A stretch of 64,000 nucleotides of DNA, from contig OZ243957.1 of the NCBI GenBank assembly GCA_965214585.1, positions 4,154,001 through 4,218,000 of the forward strand. Direction: 5' to 3'. A model generated the notes under the pieces. The model was not told the DNA's origin. It worked only from the letters and a program-made list of their open reading frames with translations, and ran no database searches. The translations under genes were made by a program, and so were the position numbers. The DNA comes from JAHCHG01 sp965214585. GTDB lineage: Bacteria > Acidobacteriota > Blastocatellia > Pyrinomonadales > Pyrinomonadaceae. Each line of letters begins with the position of its first letter. Position 1 is the stretch's first letter. Shown one piece after another: positions 16,155 to 25,397 of the stretch.

Positions 16155-18632
16155 TCAAACATTTTTCGCTTCGGAAACATTCGGCTGCTGCGAACGGTCA
16201 ATCGCTTCGTCTTCGACTTCCCCGCCTTTGCTGATCGGTATGTCGGCGGGATTTTCGTAACGCATTCCGCGTTCAATAGTGAGTTCGTCGGGAACGATCT
16301 TTATGTCCGATGAAGAATTTGGCGGCGAATAACCCGGATATTCCATCCGCGAATGATAGATCGCATTCAGCGATTTAATCATAGACTCGCGGATTTGCGT
16401 TAGTTCGCGCAAAGTCAGATCGCATTCGTCGAGTTGATCGTCGCTGACGATGGCATCAACGATTTTCGTTACGATATAGCGGATATTTTCCGGTGTCGGT
16501 TCTGAAAGCGAACGCCCGGCGGCTTCGCAGCTGTCGGCGATCATCATAATCGCGGCTTCCTTAAACTGCGGTTTCGGTCCCGGATAGCGAAAATCGTTTT
16601 CGGGAATTTCTTCGCCCTCGGCGGCTTCCGCCTGCGCTTTTTTTAAGAAATAATGCAGCGTGCGCGTGCCGTGATGCTGATAAATAAAATCAATAATCTT
16701 GGCGGGCAAACCCATTTCCTTTGCCATTTTCGCTCCGTAGGTAACGTGGCTGATAATGATTTTCGCGCTTTGCGTCGGTTTCAATCTGTCGTGCGGATTT
16801 CTGCCGTGCTGATTTTCAACAAAATGTTCGGGCGCGGCGGTTTTTCCGATGTCGTGATAAAGTGCGCCGATTCTGGACAAAAGACCGTTTGCGCCGATCT
16901 TGCGGCAGGCATCTTCGCAAAGCTGTCCGACGGCGTGCGAATGCTGATTTGTTCCGGGCGCACGAAGCGCGAGTTGTCCGAGCGCGGGCAGATCGGCGTT
17001 TGAAAGTTCGAGCAGTTTTACGTCCGTCAAAATCCCGAAAAAGTTTTCGCACAAAGGCAGAAACATCGCCGTAACTGCTCCGGTGACGAGTCCGCTCGCC
17101 AAACCGCAGCCGACTGACAGCAAAACCGTGTTCAAAATAAACGGCTGCTGCGTGTAGCCGATCAGCGCAACGGCGGTCAGCGCACACGAAACTCCGACCA
17201 AGATTCCGGCTAATGTAACCGATTGGCGGCTTCTGTATCGCCCGATTCCGTAAACGGCAACTGCCGAAGAAATCGCCGCGTAAAAGGCAATCTCCAGACC
17301 TTTCGGCGCGAGAAGTCCGGCGAGAAACGCGGCGAAAAACCCTATAAACAAAGCGGTTCTTCTGTCCGCCAGCAAATTCATCAGCAAACTCGAAAAAGCA
17401 AAAGGAATCGCAAACGACCAGATCGTTGGATCGTTAAGCGGTGCTTTGACGTTTTGCAACGCCGTAAAATCGGCAAGCCGGAAAAAAATCGCCATCAGAG
17501 CCGTCTGGACGACAACGATAAAACCGAACAGCATAAAAGTTTTCTCTTCGGACAGAACGATTCTGGAAATGTTGCCGCGATGCTGTATAAATTTCCAAGC
17601 CACCCAAAATAGTGCCGAAATAAGTGCGAGAAGACCGAGAAAGCGATTCCATTGACGGCTCGAATTGCTGTAATTTTGAATCGCCGAAATTTCGCCGAGA
17701 ACTTCCTGCGTAATCGTATCTCCTTCGCGCACAATCGTCTGACCGCGTTTGAGCGAGATTTTCAGCGGCTGCGTTCTGAGCGACTCGGCAATTTTGGCGT
17801 TTTCCGTCGCTTGGCTGTCATATACGAGATTCGGCTGAATCAGCGGAGAGAGTGCTTTATAAAAGGTTTCCTGCTCGGTTTCCGACAAACTTTTTATCTG
17901 CTCCAGATCGGTTTTCAGTTTGCTTCTCGCGCGGGTTAAGGAAATCCGGCTGTTCTGCGGCAATTTTACGGTGTCCTGCTGATTCGGTTTCTGCCGGTCA
18001 ATCAGCGTGATTTCGTCTTCGAGATACGGCTGATCCTGATCGCCGTAAATTACGCCTTCGGTGTTTTCCGTCAAAGCTCTGATAACGGATTCTATCTCAT
18101 TTTCGCTGAATTTGCGGTTGGCAAAAACTTTTCCCAACTGTTCGCCGCCCGCGCCCGACCATTTGATGTCGGAATTTTCCGAATTACCGACGTTTGAATT
18201 AGTATTTGTACTCGCGTCTGCGTTTGTATTTATACTGCCGGCTGCCGCCTTTTTTCTTTGCAAATCTTCCCAAGCCGAACGAAAATTCTGAACCACCGCT
18301 TCCGAACGATTCGATTCAAAATTAAATATCGGTCTGACCGTATCTTTGGCGACCTGTCTGATTCGCTCGGTTTCCTTTTCGTCAATTTTGGTAATATCGG
18401 CGGGAGAAATAATGCTTTCGCGGGCGATGTCGCCTTCTTCGTAATTAATGGATGTCGAACGCCACAGCGGATTGTTTATTAAAATGGTGGTCAAAACACA
18501 GAAAAGTGCAAATACGAACCAAAATTTCTGCGAATCGGTAATTTTGCCAAAGAAGTTTGCAGTTAAATCGCTGAATTTTCTGCGAATCTTATTCAGGGGC
18601 GCGGTTAATTTTTCTGTTGTTTTGCTCATCAA
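16155..18632 (-). CDS. 7TM-HD phosphohydrolase, PgpH-like c-di-AMP phosphodiesterase
   Basis: 825 residues. The order is a cytoplasmic N-terminus, TM1 near 37-53, an extracytoplasmic 7TMR-HDED domain (~60-325), a cluster of membrane helices (~330-530) and a C-terminal HD domain. HD metal ligands are visible as HSHAVGQ (His564/566 region), LYHDIGKTAAPEHF (His593-Asp594) and the later QHHGTRTLHYF. This layout is that of PgpH, which hydrolyses c-di-AMP to pApA. Residues ~128-152 are a Asn/Thr/Ser-rich insert. The actual start may be the ATG at 18629. It begins 9 bases after hflX, so the two are an operon. Confidence 0.9.
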   Translation of the reverse strand: MMSKTTEKLTAPLNKIRRKFSDLTANFFGKITDSQKFWFVFALFCVLTTILINNPLWRSTSINYEEGDIARESIISPADITKIDEKETERIRQVAKDTVRPIFNFESNRSEAVVQNFRSAWEDLQRKKAAAGSINTNADASTNTNSNVGNSENSDIKWSGAGGEQLGKVFANRKFSENEIESVIRALTENTEGVIYGDQDQPYLEDEITLIDRQKPNQQDTVKLPQNSRISLTRARSKLKTDLEQIKSLSETEQETFYKALSPLIQPNLVYDSQATENAKIAESLRTQPLKISLKRGQTIVREGDTITQEVLGEISAIQNYSNSSRQWNRFLGLLALISALFWVAWKFIQHRGNISRIVLSEEKTFMLFGFIVVVQTALMAIFFRLADFTALQNVKAPLNDPTIWSFAIPFAFSSLLMNLLADRRTALFIGFFAAFLAGLLAPKGLEIAFYAAISSAVAVYGIGRYRSRQSVTLAGILVGVSCALTAVALIGYTQQPFILNTVLLSVGCGLASGLVTGAVTAMFLPLCENFFGILTDVKLLELSNADLPALGQLALRAPGTNQHSHAVGQLCEDACRKIGANGLLSRIGALYHDIGKTAAPEHFVENQHGRNPHDRLKPTQSAKIIISHVTYGAKMAKEMGLPAKIIDFIYQHHGTRTLHYFLKKAQAEAAEGEEIPENDFRYPGPKPQFKEAAIMMIADSCEAAGRSLSEPTPENIRYIVTKIVDAIVSDDQLDECDLTLRELTQIRESMIKSLNAIYHSRMEYPGYSPPNSSSDIKIVPDELTIERGMRYENPADIPISKGGEVEDEAIDRSQQPNVSEAKNV

Positions 18633-18641
18633 TCTGCAAAA

Positions 18642-20357
18642 TTAGTATGCCTCAGCGGAACTGCTTTCAAATTGTTTGCTCAAATCTCTCGCCAATAAAT
18701 CTCCGATCTTATCCAGCAGTTTGTTCAGCGATTTCGGTTTAACAGCTGAAACTGCCACGCTTTCGTAATCTTTGTCAAGCGTCGAAGTCTGGCGAATCAG
18801 CGACTGTATGGAATTTTTATCAAGCAAATCGGTTTTATTCAGCACGATCAAACGCGGAATATCAATCAATTCCAAATCGGCTAAAATTTTATCAACCGAT
18901 TCGACGTGCGCCAAACAATTCGGGTTTGATGCGTCCACGACGTGAATCAGCAAATCGCTGTCGCTGATCTCTTCGAGCGTCGCGCGAAACGCCGCAACGA
19001 GTGCTTCGGGCAAATCGCGGATAAATCCAACCGTATCGTTGATAATTATTTCCTGCTCAATCGGCAGACGCAGACGGCGCGAAGTCGGGTCTAAGGTCGC
19101 AAACATTTTTTCGACGGCGTAAACGTCGCTGTTCGTCAACTGATTCAAAAGCGTGGATTTTCCGGCGTTCGTGTAACCGACCAGCGAAATTATCGGAACA
19201 TTTTTGTTCATTCGCCGCTTGCGTCTTTCCTGCCTTTGACGGCTTAAATTTTTCACTTGTTTTTCAAGCTGCGAAATCTTATCGCGCACGCGCCGGCGGT
19301 CTGTTTCGAGTTTCGTTTCGCCGGGTCCGCGCCCGCCGATTCCGCCTGCCAGACGCGAAAACGCTGAATTCTGACCTTGCGCCAGACGCGGCAGCAGATA
19401 CTTCAATTGCGCGAGTTCGACCTGAAATTTTCCTTCTCTCGATTGAGCGCGTTGCGCGAAAATGTCCATAATAAGCTGCGGACGGTCAATAACTTTTAGG
19501 TCAGTCGCTTCGGACAAAGAGCGAACCTGCGCGGGCGTTAATTCCGCGTCGAAAACAATCAAATCCGCGCCCAGACGCATCGCGCGAATCAGCATTTCGT
19601 CGAGTTTTCCGCGTCCTAAAACGGTTTTCGGGTTTATCTGATTTCTGCGCTGAATAATTTTGTCCAGAACGACGACATCAGCCGACAGCGCGAGTTCTTC
19701 GAGTTCCTGAATTGATTCTTCCGCATCGGAAATGTAGCCCGTCGTTACGCTGACAAGAATCACGCGGTCACGATTCGTCTGACGATTGCGGCGAGTTCCG
19801 CGAATCCGCGCCATTTCGTTTTCGAGCGAATTTATCAGCTGCGTAAAATTCGCGTCCAAGTGCGCCGGAATGTTCGGTTCTAAAAATTCGTAAGGCAGAG
19901 TTTCCGCCTCGGTTTCGATATTTTCGGCATTCATCGGCAAAAGATGCGCCGAATAAACTTCGTTCGGCAAACCCGTCTTGTCGTCAACCTGAATCGCCGC
20001 CATCAGATCGAGCCGCAAAAGTGCCAAATCGGTCAAATCGTCCTGCGTTAATTTCTCGCCCGAAAGATGCGTGTGAACGCAGCGCAGACCGCGAAATCTG
20101 TCAGCCGAAACGCGGGCGCGTCCGAAATCCGGCATCTCGATCCGCTTCGCGTCGCCGACCATTACATATTCGACTCGCCCTTTTCGGTTAATAAGCACGC
20201 CGACCTGTCTGCCTGTTTCGTGTGATATTTCCGATAATTGTCTGGCAAGTTCGGGCGAAATGATTTGTTCGGGAGCGACGCGCCGGGTGGAAAGTCTTTC
20301 GATGCGTTTTAATTGATTGTGTTTTAATCCTTGCGTTAAGCCGTAAACGGTGCTGAT
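18642..20357 (-). CDS. hflX: GTPase HflX, possibly with a non-ATG start
   Basis: Ribosome-associated GTPase that splits stalled or stressed 70S ribosomes. G motifs are clear: GYTNAGKSTLLN (G1), NDTVGFIRDLP (G3) and LNKTDLLD (G4); the GGIGGRGPGETKLETDRR linker is diagnostic. The first usual start codon is a GTG at 20196-20198, but the frame stays open upstream and encodes typical HflX N-terminal sequence (GLKHNQLKRIERLSTRR, SPELARQLSEISHETGRQ). A strong GGAGGT (20367-20372) precedes an ATC at 20355-20357 with 9 bases spacing and there is no ATG, GTG or TTG in frame between, so I extend the gene to that ATC. That start is inference. Confidence 0.85.
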   Translation of the reverse strand: MSTVYGLTQGLKHNQLKRIERLSTRRVAPEQIISPELARQLSEISHETGRQVGVLINRKGRVEYVMVGDAKRIEMPDFGRARVSADRFRGLRCVHTHLSGEKLTQDDLTDLALLRLDLMAAIQVDDKTGLPNEVYSAHLLPMNAENIETEAETLPYEFLEPNIPAHLDANFTQLINSLENEMARIRGTRRNRQTNRDRVILVSVTTGYISDAEESIQELEELALSADVVVLDKIIQRRNQINPKTVLGRGKLDEMLIRAMRLGADLIVFDAELTPAQVRSLSEATDLKVIDRPQLIMDIFAQRAQSREGKFQVELAQLKYLLPRLAQGQNSAFSRLAGGIGGRGPGETKLETDRRRVRDKISQLEKQVKNLSRQRQERRKRRMNKNVPIISLVGYTNAGKSTLLNQLTNSDVYAVEKMFATLDPTSRRLRLPIEQEIIINDTVGFIRDLPEALVAAFRATLEEISDSDLLIHVVDASNPNCLAHVESVDKILADLELIDIPRLIVLNKTDLLDKNSIQSLIRQTSTLDKDYESVAVSAVKPKSLNKLLDKIGDLLARDLSKQFESSSAEAY

Positions 20358-20461
20358 AAATTTTTTACCTCCGAATGCTGTTTTGCAATGATTTTAGTAT
20401 ATCACATTCGTTTTTCAAAGATAATTACAAAAGCCTTCAACTAATTTTACAGTAAAGCATT

Positions 20462-20572
20462 AGTCAAAAGTTGAAAGGTCAGTAGCGTCGTGCGTAAGCC
20501 GATGCGTTTGCACAACCGAAACGAACGCATCGGCTCACGCCGACGCTACTGACAAGAGCGAAACTTTTGACT
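20462..20572. repeat. Palindromic repeat family A, copy 2, with outer arms
   Basis: The family A palindrome occupies 20477-20553 (GGTCAGTAGCGTCG...GACGCTACTGAC). Here it is enclosed by a further inverted pair, AGTCAAAAGTT (20462-20472) and AACTTTTGACT (20562-20572). The left arm has a small change (CGTGCGTAAGCC for CGGCGTGAGCC), so the copy is slightly decayed. Confidence 0.8.
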
Positions 20573-20599
20573 GCCGATAACATTTTACAGACTACAAAT

Positions 20600-20629
20600 T
20601 TGACTTGAACGAATCGGCATTCATACAAT
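20600..20629 (+). promoter_or_regulatory. Promoter and candidate operator of the LexA-like gene
   Basis: TTGACT (20600-20605) and TACAAT (20624-20629) with an 18-base spacer. The spacer is itself a dyad, TGAACG-N6-CATTCA, filling exactly 20606-20623. The -10 box ends 6 bases before the ATG at 20636, so transcription should start at or next to the A of the start codon (leaderless mRNA). A repressor bound to this dyad would block the promoter, consistent with autoregulation. Confidence 0.6.
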
Positions 20630-20635
20630 CAAAAA

Positions 20636-21256
20636 ATGCAGCCGCGCACAAAAAGGCAGAAGGAGATTTTCGATTATATAAAGCAGTATATCGAACGACA
20701 CGGTTATCAGCCGTCGTATCAGCAAATTGCCAGACATTTAAATATTTCTTCAAAAGGCGGAATCGCCAAACATATCCACGCGCTTGAAAAGCAGGGTTTG
20801 CTTGAGAGAAATTATGAAAGCGGAAGTTTTAAGCTCGAAATCAATCCGACCAAATCAATTTTAGAAGTCGTCTGCGAAATCGAATGGCTCGAACTTCCCT
20901 CTAATGAAAATTACGCGGAAAATTGGGAAAAAGATTTTTTATTTGTTCCGAAATTCCTTATCGGTCATCATTCGCCCGCAAAAATCCGCGCTTTTCGGGT
21001 GTTAAACAACGCGATGCTCGAAAAACACATTCTCGAAGGCGACGTTGCTTTGATAAAAAAAACCGTTTTCGCCCGCGACGGCGATATAATCGTCGCTCTG
21101 CTCGAAAAAAAACGCGCCGTATTAAAGCAGTTTTATCGCTCCGGCGCAAACGTCGAACTGCGTCCGGCAAACGAAAATTACGATTCGATAATTCTGCCCG
21201 CCGACCAAATCGAAATAAAGGGAATTCTGCAAAGCATTTTGCGTCCCGCCGATTAA
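20636..21256 (+). CDS. LexA-like repressor lacking the catalytic serine
   Basis: 206 residues with the LexA layout: an N-terminal winged helix (RTKRQKEIFDYIKQYIERHG, then PSYQQIARHLNISSKGGIAKHI) and a C-terminal S24-like dimerisation/protease domain (RVLNNAMLEKHILEGDVALI). In LexA the motif is G-D/N-S-M; here it is N-N-A-M, so Ala126 replaces the catalytic Ser. The Lys of the dyad appears retained (Lys164 in AVLKQFYR). The Ala-Gly scissile bond region aligns with EIEWLEL near residues 81-87 and lacks Ala-Gly. It probably binds DNA but cannot self-cleave. No ribosome site precedes the ATG (leaderless). Confidence 0.85.
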   Translation: MQPRTKRQKEIFDYIKQYIERHGYQPSYQQIARHLNISSKGGIAKHIHALEKQGLLERNYESGSFKLEINPTKSILEVVCEIEWLELPSNENYAENWEKDFLFVPKFLIGHHSPAKIRAFRVLNNAMLEKHILEGDVALIKKTVFARDGDIIVALLEKKRAVLKQFYRSGANVELRPANENYDSIILPADQIEIKGILQSILRPAD

Positions 21257-21303
21257 AAAGGTATCCTGTTTCAATAAATTTAATCATAAAAAAAGCGGAA
21301 AAT

Positions 21304-21393
21304 TAAACGCAGAGAGCGCGGAGATTTTTTTAAAATTTGAGCATAATATTTAGAAAAATTTATTCAAAACTCTGCGTTCTCTGCGTTAAAACC
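21304..21393. repeat. Inverted repeat before the malic enzyme gene
   Basis: AAACGCAGAGAGCGCGGAGA at the left and TCTGCGTTCTCTGCGTT at the right are imperfect complements, separated by an AT-rich centre. Similar CGCAGAG/CTCTGCG palindromes are common intergenic repeats. It might fold in the 5' leader of the malic enzyme mRNA. Confidence 0.5.
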
Positions 21394-21403
21394 GGAAATT
21401 ATT

Positions 21404-22843
21404 ATGTCAGAAATTCAAACTCCGAACGCCAGTTACAGTTTAACTCTGCGCCTGAAAATTCAGAATCTGCCGGGAAAACTCGGTGAAATCACAACCGCCA
21501 TCGGCAAAACGCGCGGCGACATCGAAGCGATTGACATCGTTTCCGTCGGCAAGGATTTTTTGATCCGCGATATAACCGTCAATGCCGCGTCGGAACAGCA
21601 CGACGAGGAAATCGTCAATTCGATCAAACATATTGAAGGCGTTGAATTGGTCAATATTTCAGACCGGACATTTTTGATGCACCTCGGCGGAAAGATCGAG
21701 ATTGTTTCAAAAATCCCTCTGAAAACCCGCGCCGATTTGTCAATGGCTTACACGCCGGGCGTTGCCAGAGTTTGCGAAGCGATTCACAAAGACGCGGAAA
21801 AAGCCCACACTTTGACTATCAAGAAAAATACGGTTGCCGTCATCTCCGACGGAACTGCCGTTCTCGGTTTGGGCGACATCGGACCTGCCGCAGCGATGCC
21901 CGTAATGGAAGGAAAATGCCAGCTTTTCAAAGAATTCGGCGGCGTTGACGCGTTTCCGATTTGTCTGGACACGAAAGACCCGCACGAGATTATCCAAACG
22001 ATAAAAAATATCTCCGTCGCGTTCGGCGGCATAAATTTGGAAGACATTTCCGCGCCCAGATGTTTTCAAATCGAAGACCGTTTGAAAGAAGAACTGGACA
22101 TTCCCGTTTTTCACGACGACCAGCACGGAACAGCCGTCGTCGTGCTTGCGGCTTTGATAAACGCGCTTAAAATTGTCGGCAAAAAAATGGAAGACATCAA
22201 ATTAATCGTCAACGGAGTCGGCGCGGCGGGCGTTGCCTGCACGAAAATCGTGCAGGCGGCGGGCGTTAAAAACATCATCGGCTTGGATCAAACCGGCGCA
22301 CTTTACGAAGGACGCGCCGAAAATATGAATTGGGTCAAAGATTGGTATGCGAGAAACACGAATCCGAACCGCGAAAAAGGCTCGATTCACGATGTCATCA
22401 AAGGCGCGGACGTTTTTTTCGGTTTGAGTGTGCCGAAAGTCATTAATGTAAAAGATTTGAAAAATATGAATTCGGACGCGATAATTTTCGCAATGGCAAA
22501 TCCGATTCCCGAAATTATGCCCGAAGAAGCCCACGCGCACGTCGCTGTAATGGCAACCGGACGAAGCGATTATCCGAATCAAATCAACAACGTCCTGTGC
22601 TTTCCCGGAATTTTTCGCGGCGCATTAAACTGCCGCGCGTCAAAAATAAACGAGGAAATGAAGATCGCGGCGGCAAACGCAATTGCGGAAATAATCACCG
22701 CTGACGAACTTTACTCCGATTACATAATTCCATCTGTTTTCGATAAACGAGTCGGCGAAGCCGTCGCCGAAAAGGTCGAAGAAGCCGCCTACAAAACGGG
22801 CGTTGCCAAACGCGAAAGAGCAACAAGCGATTCGGAATTTTAG
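21404..22843 (+). CDS. NAD(P)-dependent malic enzyme with N-terminal ACT domain
   Basis: Oxidatively decarboxylates malate to pyruvate. The first ~85 residues form an ACT-type regulatory domain (YSLTLRLKIQNLPGKLGEIT). The malic N-domain follows (LSMAYTPGVARVCEAI, SDGTAVLGLGDIGPAAAMPV, FPICLDTKDPHEII), with metal-ligand acidic residues in FHDDQHGTAVV. The NAD-binding domain has VNGVGAAGVACTKIVQAAG and ends with ANPIPEIMPEEA and the FPGIFRGALNCRA segment. 479 residues, normal for ACT-malic enzymes. No operon partner. The ACT domain suggests allosteric control by a small ligand, which is not predictable. Confidence 0.94.
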   Translation: MSEIQTPNASYSLTLRLKIQNLPGKLGEITTAIGKTRGDIEAIDIVSVGKDFLIRDITVNAASEQHDEEIVNSIKHIEGVELVNISDRTFLMHLGGKIEIVSKIPLKTRADLSMAYTPGVARVCEAIHKDAEKAHTLTIKKNTVAVISDGTAVLGLGDIGPAAAMPVMEGKCQLFKEFGGVDAFPICLDTKDPHEIIQTIKNISVAFGGINLEDISAPRCFQIEDRLKEELDIPVFHDDQHGTAVVVLAALINALKIVGKKMEDIKLIVNGVGAAGVACTKIVQAAGVKNIIGLDQTGALYEGRAENMNWVKDWYARNTNPNREKGSIHDVIKGADVFFGLSVPKVINVKDLKNMNSDAIIFAMANPIPEIMPEEAHAHVAVMATGRSDYPNQINNVLCFPGIFRGALNCRASKINEEMKIAAANAIAEIITADELYSDYIIPSVFDKRVGEAVAEKVEEAAYKTGVAKRERATSDSEF

Positions 22844-22871
22844 AAATCTAAATTATAGTAAGCGCGAAGCG

Positions 22872-23003
22872 GACTGGAGCGCAAGCGTCCCGCTTGCAAC
22901 CGTCGCGCAAGCGGCGGAACTGTGTTTACCTGCACAAATGTAGTTTTCAAACGTCTTTTTCGCGCTCTGCGCTCATTGCAAGCGGGACGCTTGCGCTCCA
23001 GTC
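22872..23003. repeat. REP-like palindrome family B, copy 1
   Basis: 132 bp with 28-base arms, GACTGGAGCGCAAGCGTCCC... at the left and its exact complement at the right. The interior contains GTCGCGCAAGCGGCGG and TTTTTCGCGCTCTGCGCTCA segments shared with copies at 25242-25373 (inverted), 26045-26179 and partly 49397-49529. It lies between the convergent malic enzyme and recQ genes. Confidence 0.9.
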
Positions 23004-23012
23004 AATAAGTTT

Positions 23013-25202
23013 TTATCCGCTGACGGCGTTTGCCATTCGCATAAAATCCGCGACGACGGCGCGGATTTCGCCGTAACTGTAATCTTCGCCCAAAAAATGC
23101 TTGATCGCTCCGATGCCTTGCTCGGCGTTGAGTTCGATGATCGCGTTTCTGATAGATTCGATTTTTTCTTCCGGCACAATATCAGTCAATTTTACTTCGC
23201 CCGTCGGAATATATCTGACCAGATGCGTTTCAACCGTGCTTGTTGTCAATTCGCGCCGTCCGGCGATTTCTTCAATCGTTGCGCCGTCTTCAAACATTTC
23301 CAAAGTGATCGAATAAGTGCTTTCGCCTTTTGCATTTTTCTTGACGCGCTTTTTTTGCGTCCGCTTAGGCGTTTTCAGTTCGATGCGCGAATCGTGTCCG
23401 TTTTCTTGGCAGTAATCGCGCACGACTTCCAGAAAATCAACTCCGTATTTCTCCATTTTCACGTCGCCAACGCCGGAAATTTTCAGCATTTCTTCTTCCG
23501 TTTGCGGCAGATAAGTCGCCATCTCGATCAAAGCTGCGTCGGAGAAAATAATATACGGCGGTATTCCTTCTTCACGCGCAAATTTTGTCCGCAATTTTTT
23601 CAATTCGGCAAATAATTCTTCGATATACGGATGCGAAACTTCCGGCACGAGCGATTTTTCCTTTTTGTCTTCTTTTTCGGCAACCTTAAAAAGTTCGACC
23701 TTTGTATTTCCGAGCAGAACGTCTTCGCTTTTTTCGGTCAAAACAATCGTCGGATACTGCCCGCCCGTCTGCGCGATGTAGCCTTGCTGAATCAAATCCT
23801 TAAAATAGTCATACCAATTATTCTTCGAGATGTCCGCGCCGACTCCGTAAGTTTTTAAATTAAGATGTTCGAGCCGAATTTTCTTGGACTTCGAGCCGCG
23901 CAAAAAATCTATCAAATAACTCAAACCGAATCGCTGCTCGGTTCGATAAACCGCGCTCAGAGCCTTTTGCGCGATAATCGTTCCGTCAAATTTCTCAAAC
24001 GTCGTGTTGCAGTTGTCGCATTTGCCGCAATCTTCCGCTAAAACCTCATCAAAATATTCGAGCAAAAACTTTCGACGGCAGACTTTCATTTCGCCGTATT
24101 CGCCCATTTGATTGAGCTTTTTGAGCATTATTTCGGTTTGCTGTTCGTTATTTTCAACTTCGGCAAAACCTTTTAATTTGACGACATCGCCCCAACTGAA
24201 AAAAAGCAGCGCGTGGCTTTCCAGCCCGTCGCGCCCGGCGCGTCCGGTTTCCTGATAATAACTTTCGATGTTTTTCGGCAAATCCGTATGCACGACAAAA
24301 CGCACGTTCGATTTATCAATTCCCATCCCGAAAGCGATAGTTGCGACAATGATCTTCACATCATCGTTCAAAAATAATTCCTGATTTTTATCGCGTTCGT
24401 CCTTCGTCAAACCCGCGTGATACGGCAAGGCGGAAAAACCTTCGTCGCGCAGATCGTAAGCCAGAGAATCCACCGAAGCCCGACTCAAACAATAGATAAT
24501 CCCGCTTTCGTCGCGCCTTTCTTCGAGAAATTCGAGCAGACGGGCGTAAGAATTCCGCTTAGGCTCAACCGCATAAAAAATATTTGGGCGATTAAAACTC
24601 GATACGAAAAGTTCGTAATCTTTGAGTCCCAAACGCTTGATAATATCGCCCCGAACCAATTTATCCGCCGTCGCCGTCAGCGCGATCAGAGGCGTTTCGG
24701 GAAAATAATGTTTCAACTTCTTTAATTGCCGATATTCCGGGCGAAAATCGTGTCCCCAACTCGAAATGCAGTGCGCTTCGTCAATCGCAAACAGCGAAAT
24801 GTCAACTGATTGCAGAAAATCTATAAACTGATCGCCGCTCTGAAAAAGTCTTTCGGGCGCGACATACAAAAGTTTCAATTCCCTGCTCCGAATTTTCTGA
24901 AAAACCTCCGTCTGCTCGCGTCCCGTCTGCGTCGAATTCAGAAAAGCCGCTGAAATTCCATTGCTCACAAGCGCGTCAACCTGATCTTTCATCAACGCAA
25001 TAAGCGGCGAAACCACAAGCGTCAAACCGTCATTCAAAAGCGCGGGAATCTGATAACACAGCGATTTCCCGCCACCCGTCGGCATCAAAACAACCGCATC
25101 TTTTTTCTCTAAAACACACTCAATCGCCGCCTGTTGATTCATCCGAAACGAATCATAGCCGAATTGATGTTTTAAGATTTCTTTTGCTTTCTTAATATTC
25201 AT
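23013..25202 (-). CDS. recQ: ATP-dependent DNA helicase RecQ
   Basis: 3'-5' helicase of recombination and replication repair. The 729 residues show motif I (MPTGGGKSLCYQIPA), motif II (AIDEAHCISSWGHDFRPEY), motif IV-VI (GIIYCLSR, ETGRAGRDGLES), the RQC zinc site (CRRKFLLEYF...CGKCDNC) and an HRDC domain near residues 510-590 (IEELFAELKKLRTKFA; ISGVGDVKMEKYG). A further ~100 residues with a winged-helix-like segment (TSTVETHLVRYIPTGEVKLTD, as in helicase C-terminal extensions) complete it. It is flanked by family B palindromes on both sides. Confidence 0.95.
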   Translation of the reverse strand: MNIKKAKEILKHQFGYDSFRMNQQAAIECVLEKKDAVVLMPTGGGKSLCYQIPALLNDGLTLVVSPLIALMKDQVDALVSNGISAAFLNSTQTGREQTEVFQKIRSRELKLLYVAPERLFQSGDQFIDFLQSVDISLFAIDEAHCISSWGHDFRPEYRQLKKLKHYFPETPLIALTATADKLVRGDIIKRLGLKDYELFVSSFNRPNIFYAVEPKRNSYARLLEFLEERRDESGIIYCLSRASVDSLAYDLRDEGFSALPYHAGLTKDERDKNQELFLNDDVKIIVATIAFGMGIDKSNVRFVVHTDLPKNIESYYQETGRAGRDGLESHALLFFSWGDVVKLKGFAEVENNEQQTEIMLKKLNQMGEYGEMKVCRRKFLLEYFDEVLAEDCGKCDNCNTTFEKFDGTIIAQKALSAVYRTEQRFGLSYLIDFLRGSKSKKIRLEHLNLKTYGVGADISKNNWYDYFKDLIQQGYIAQTGGQYPTIVLTEKSEDVLLGNTKVELFKVAEKEDKKEKSLVPEVSHPYIEELFAELKKLRTKFAREEGIPPYIIFSDAALIEMATYLPQTEEEMLKISGVGDVKMEKYGVDFLEVVRDYCQENGHDSRIELKTPKRTQKKRVKKNAKGESTYSITLEMFEDGATIEEIAGRRELTTSTVETHLVRYIPTGEVKLTDIVPEEKIESIRNAIIELNAEQGIGAIKHFLGEDYSYGEIRAVVADFMRMANAVSG

Positions 25203-25241
25203 TTTTCCAACAAAATTTAAAACATTCCCAAGCGCGAAGCG

Positions 25242-25373
25242 GACTGGAGCGCAAGCGTCCCGCTTGCAATGAGCGCGTAGCGCGAAAAAGACGTTTGAAA
25301 ACTACGTTTATGCAGATAAACACAGTTCCGCCGCTTGCGCGACGGTTGCAAGCGGGACGCTTGCGCTCCAGTC
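25242..25373. repeat. REP-like palindrome family B, copy 2 (inverted)
   Basis: Same 28-base arms as copy 1, but the interior is in the opposite orientation (AATGAGCGCGTAGCGCGAAAAAG on the left side, in two pieces). It lies between the recQ start and the RAYT stop codon, 25 bases from the RAYT gene. Confidence 0.9.
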
Positions 25374-25397
25374 GCTTCGCCCCACTTCGCGCTCAAA

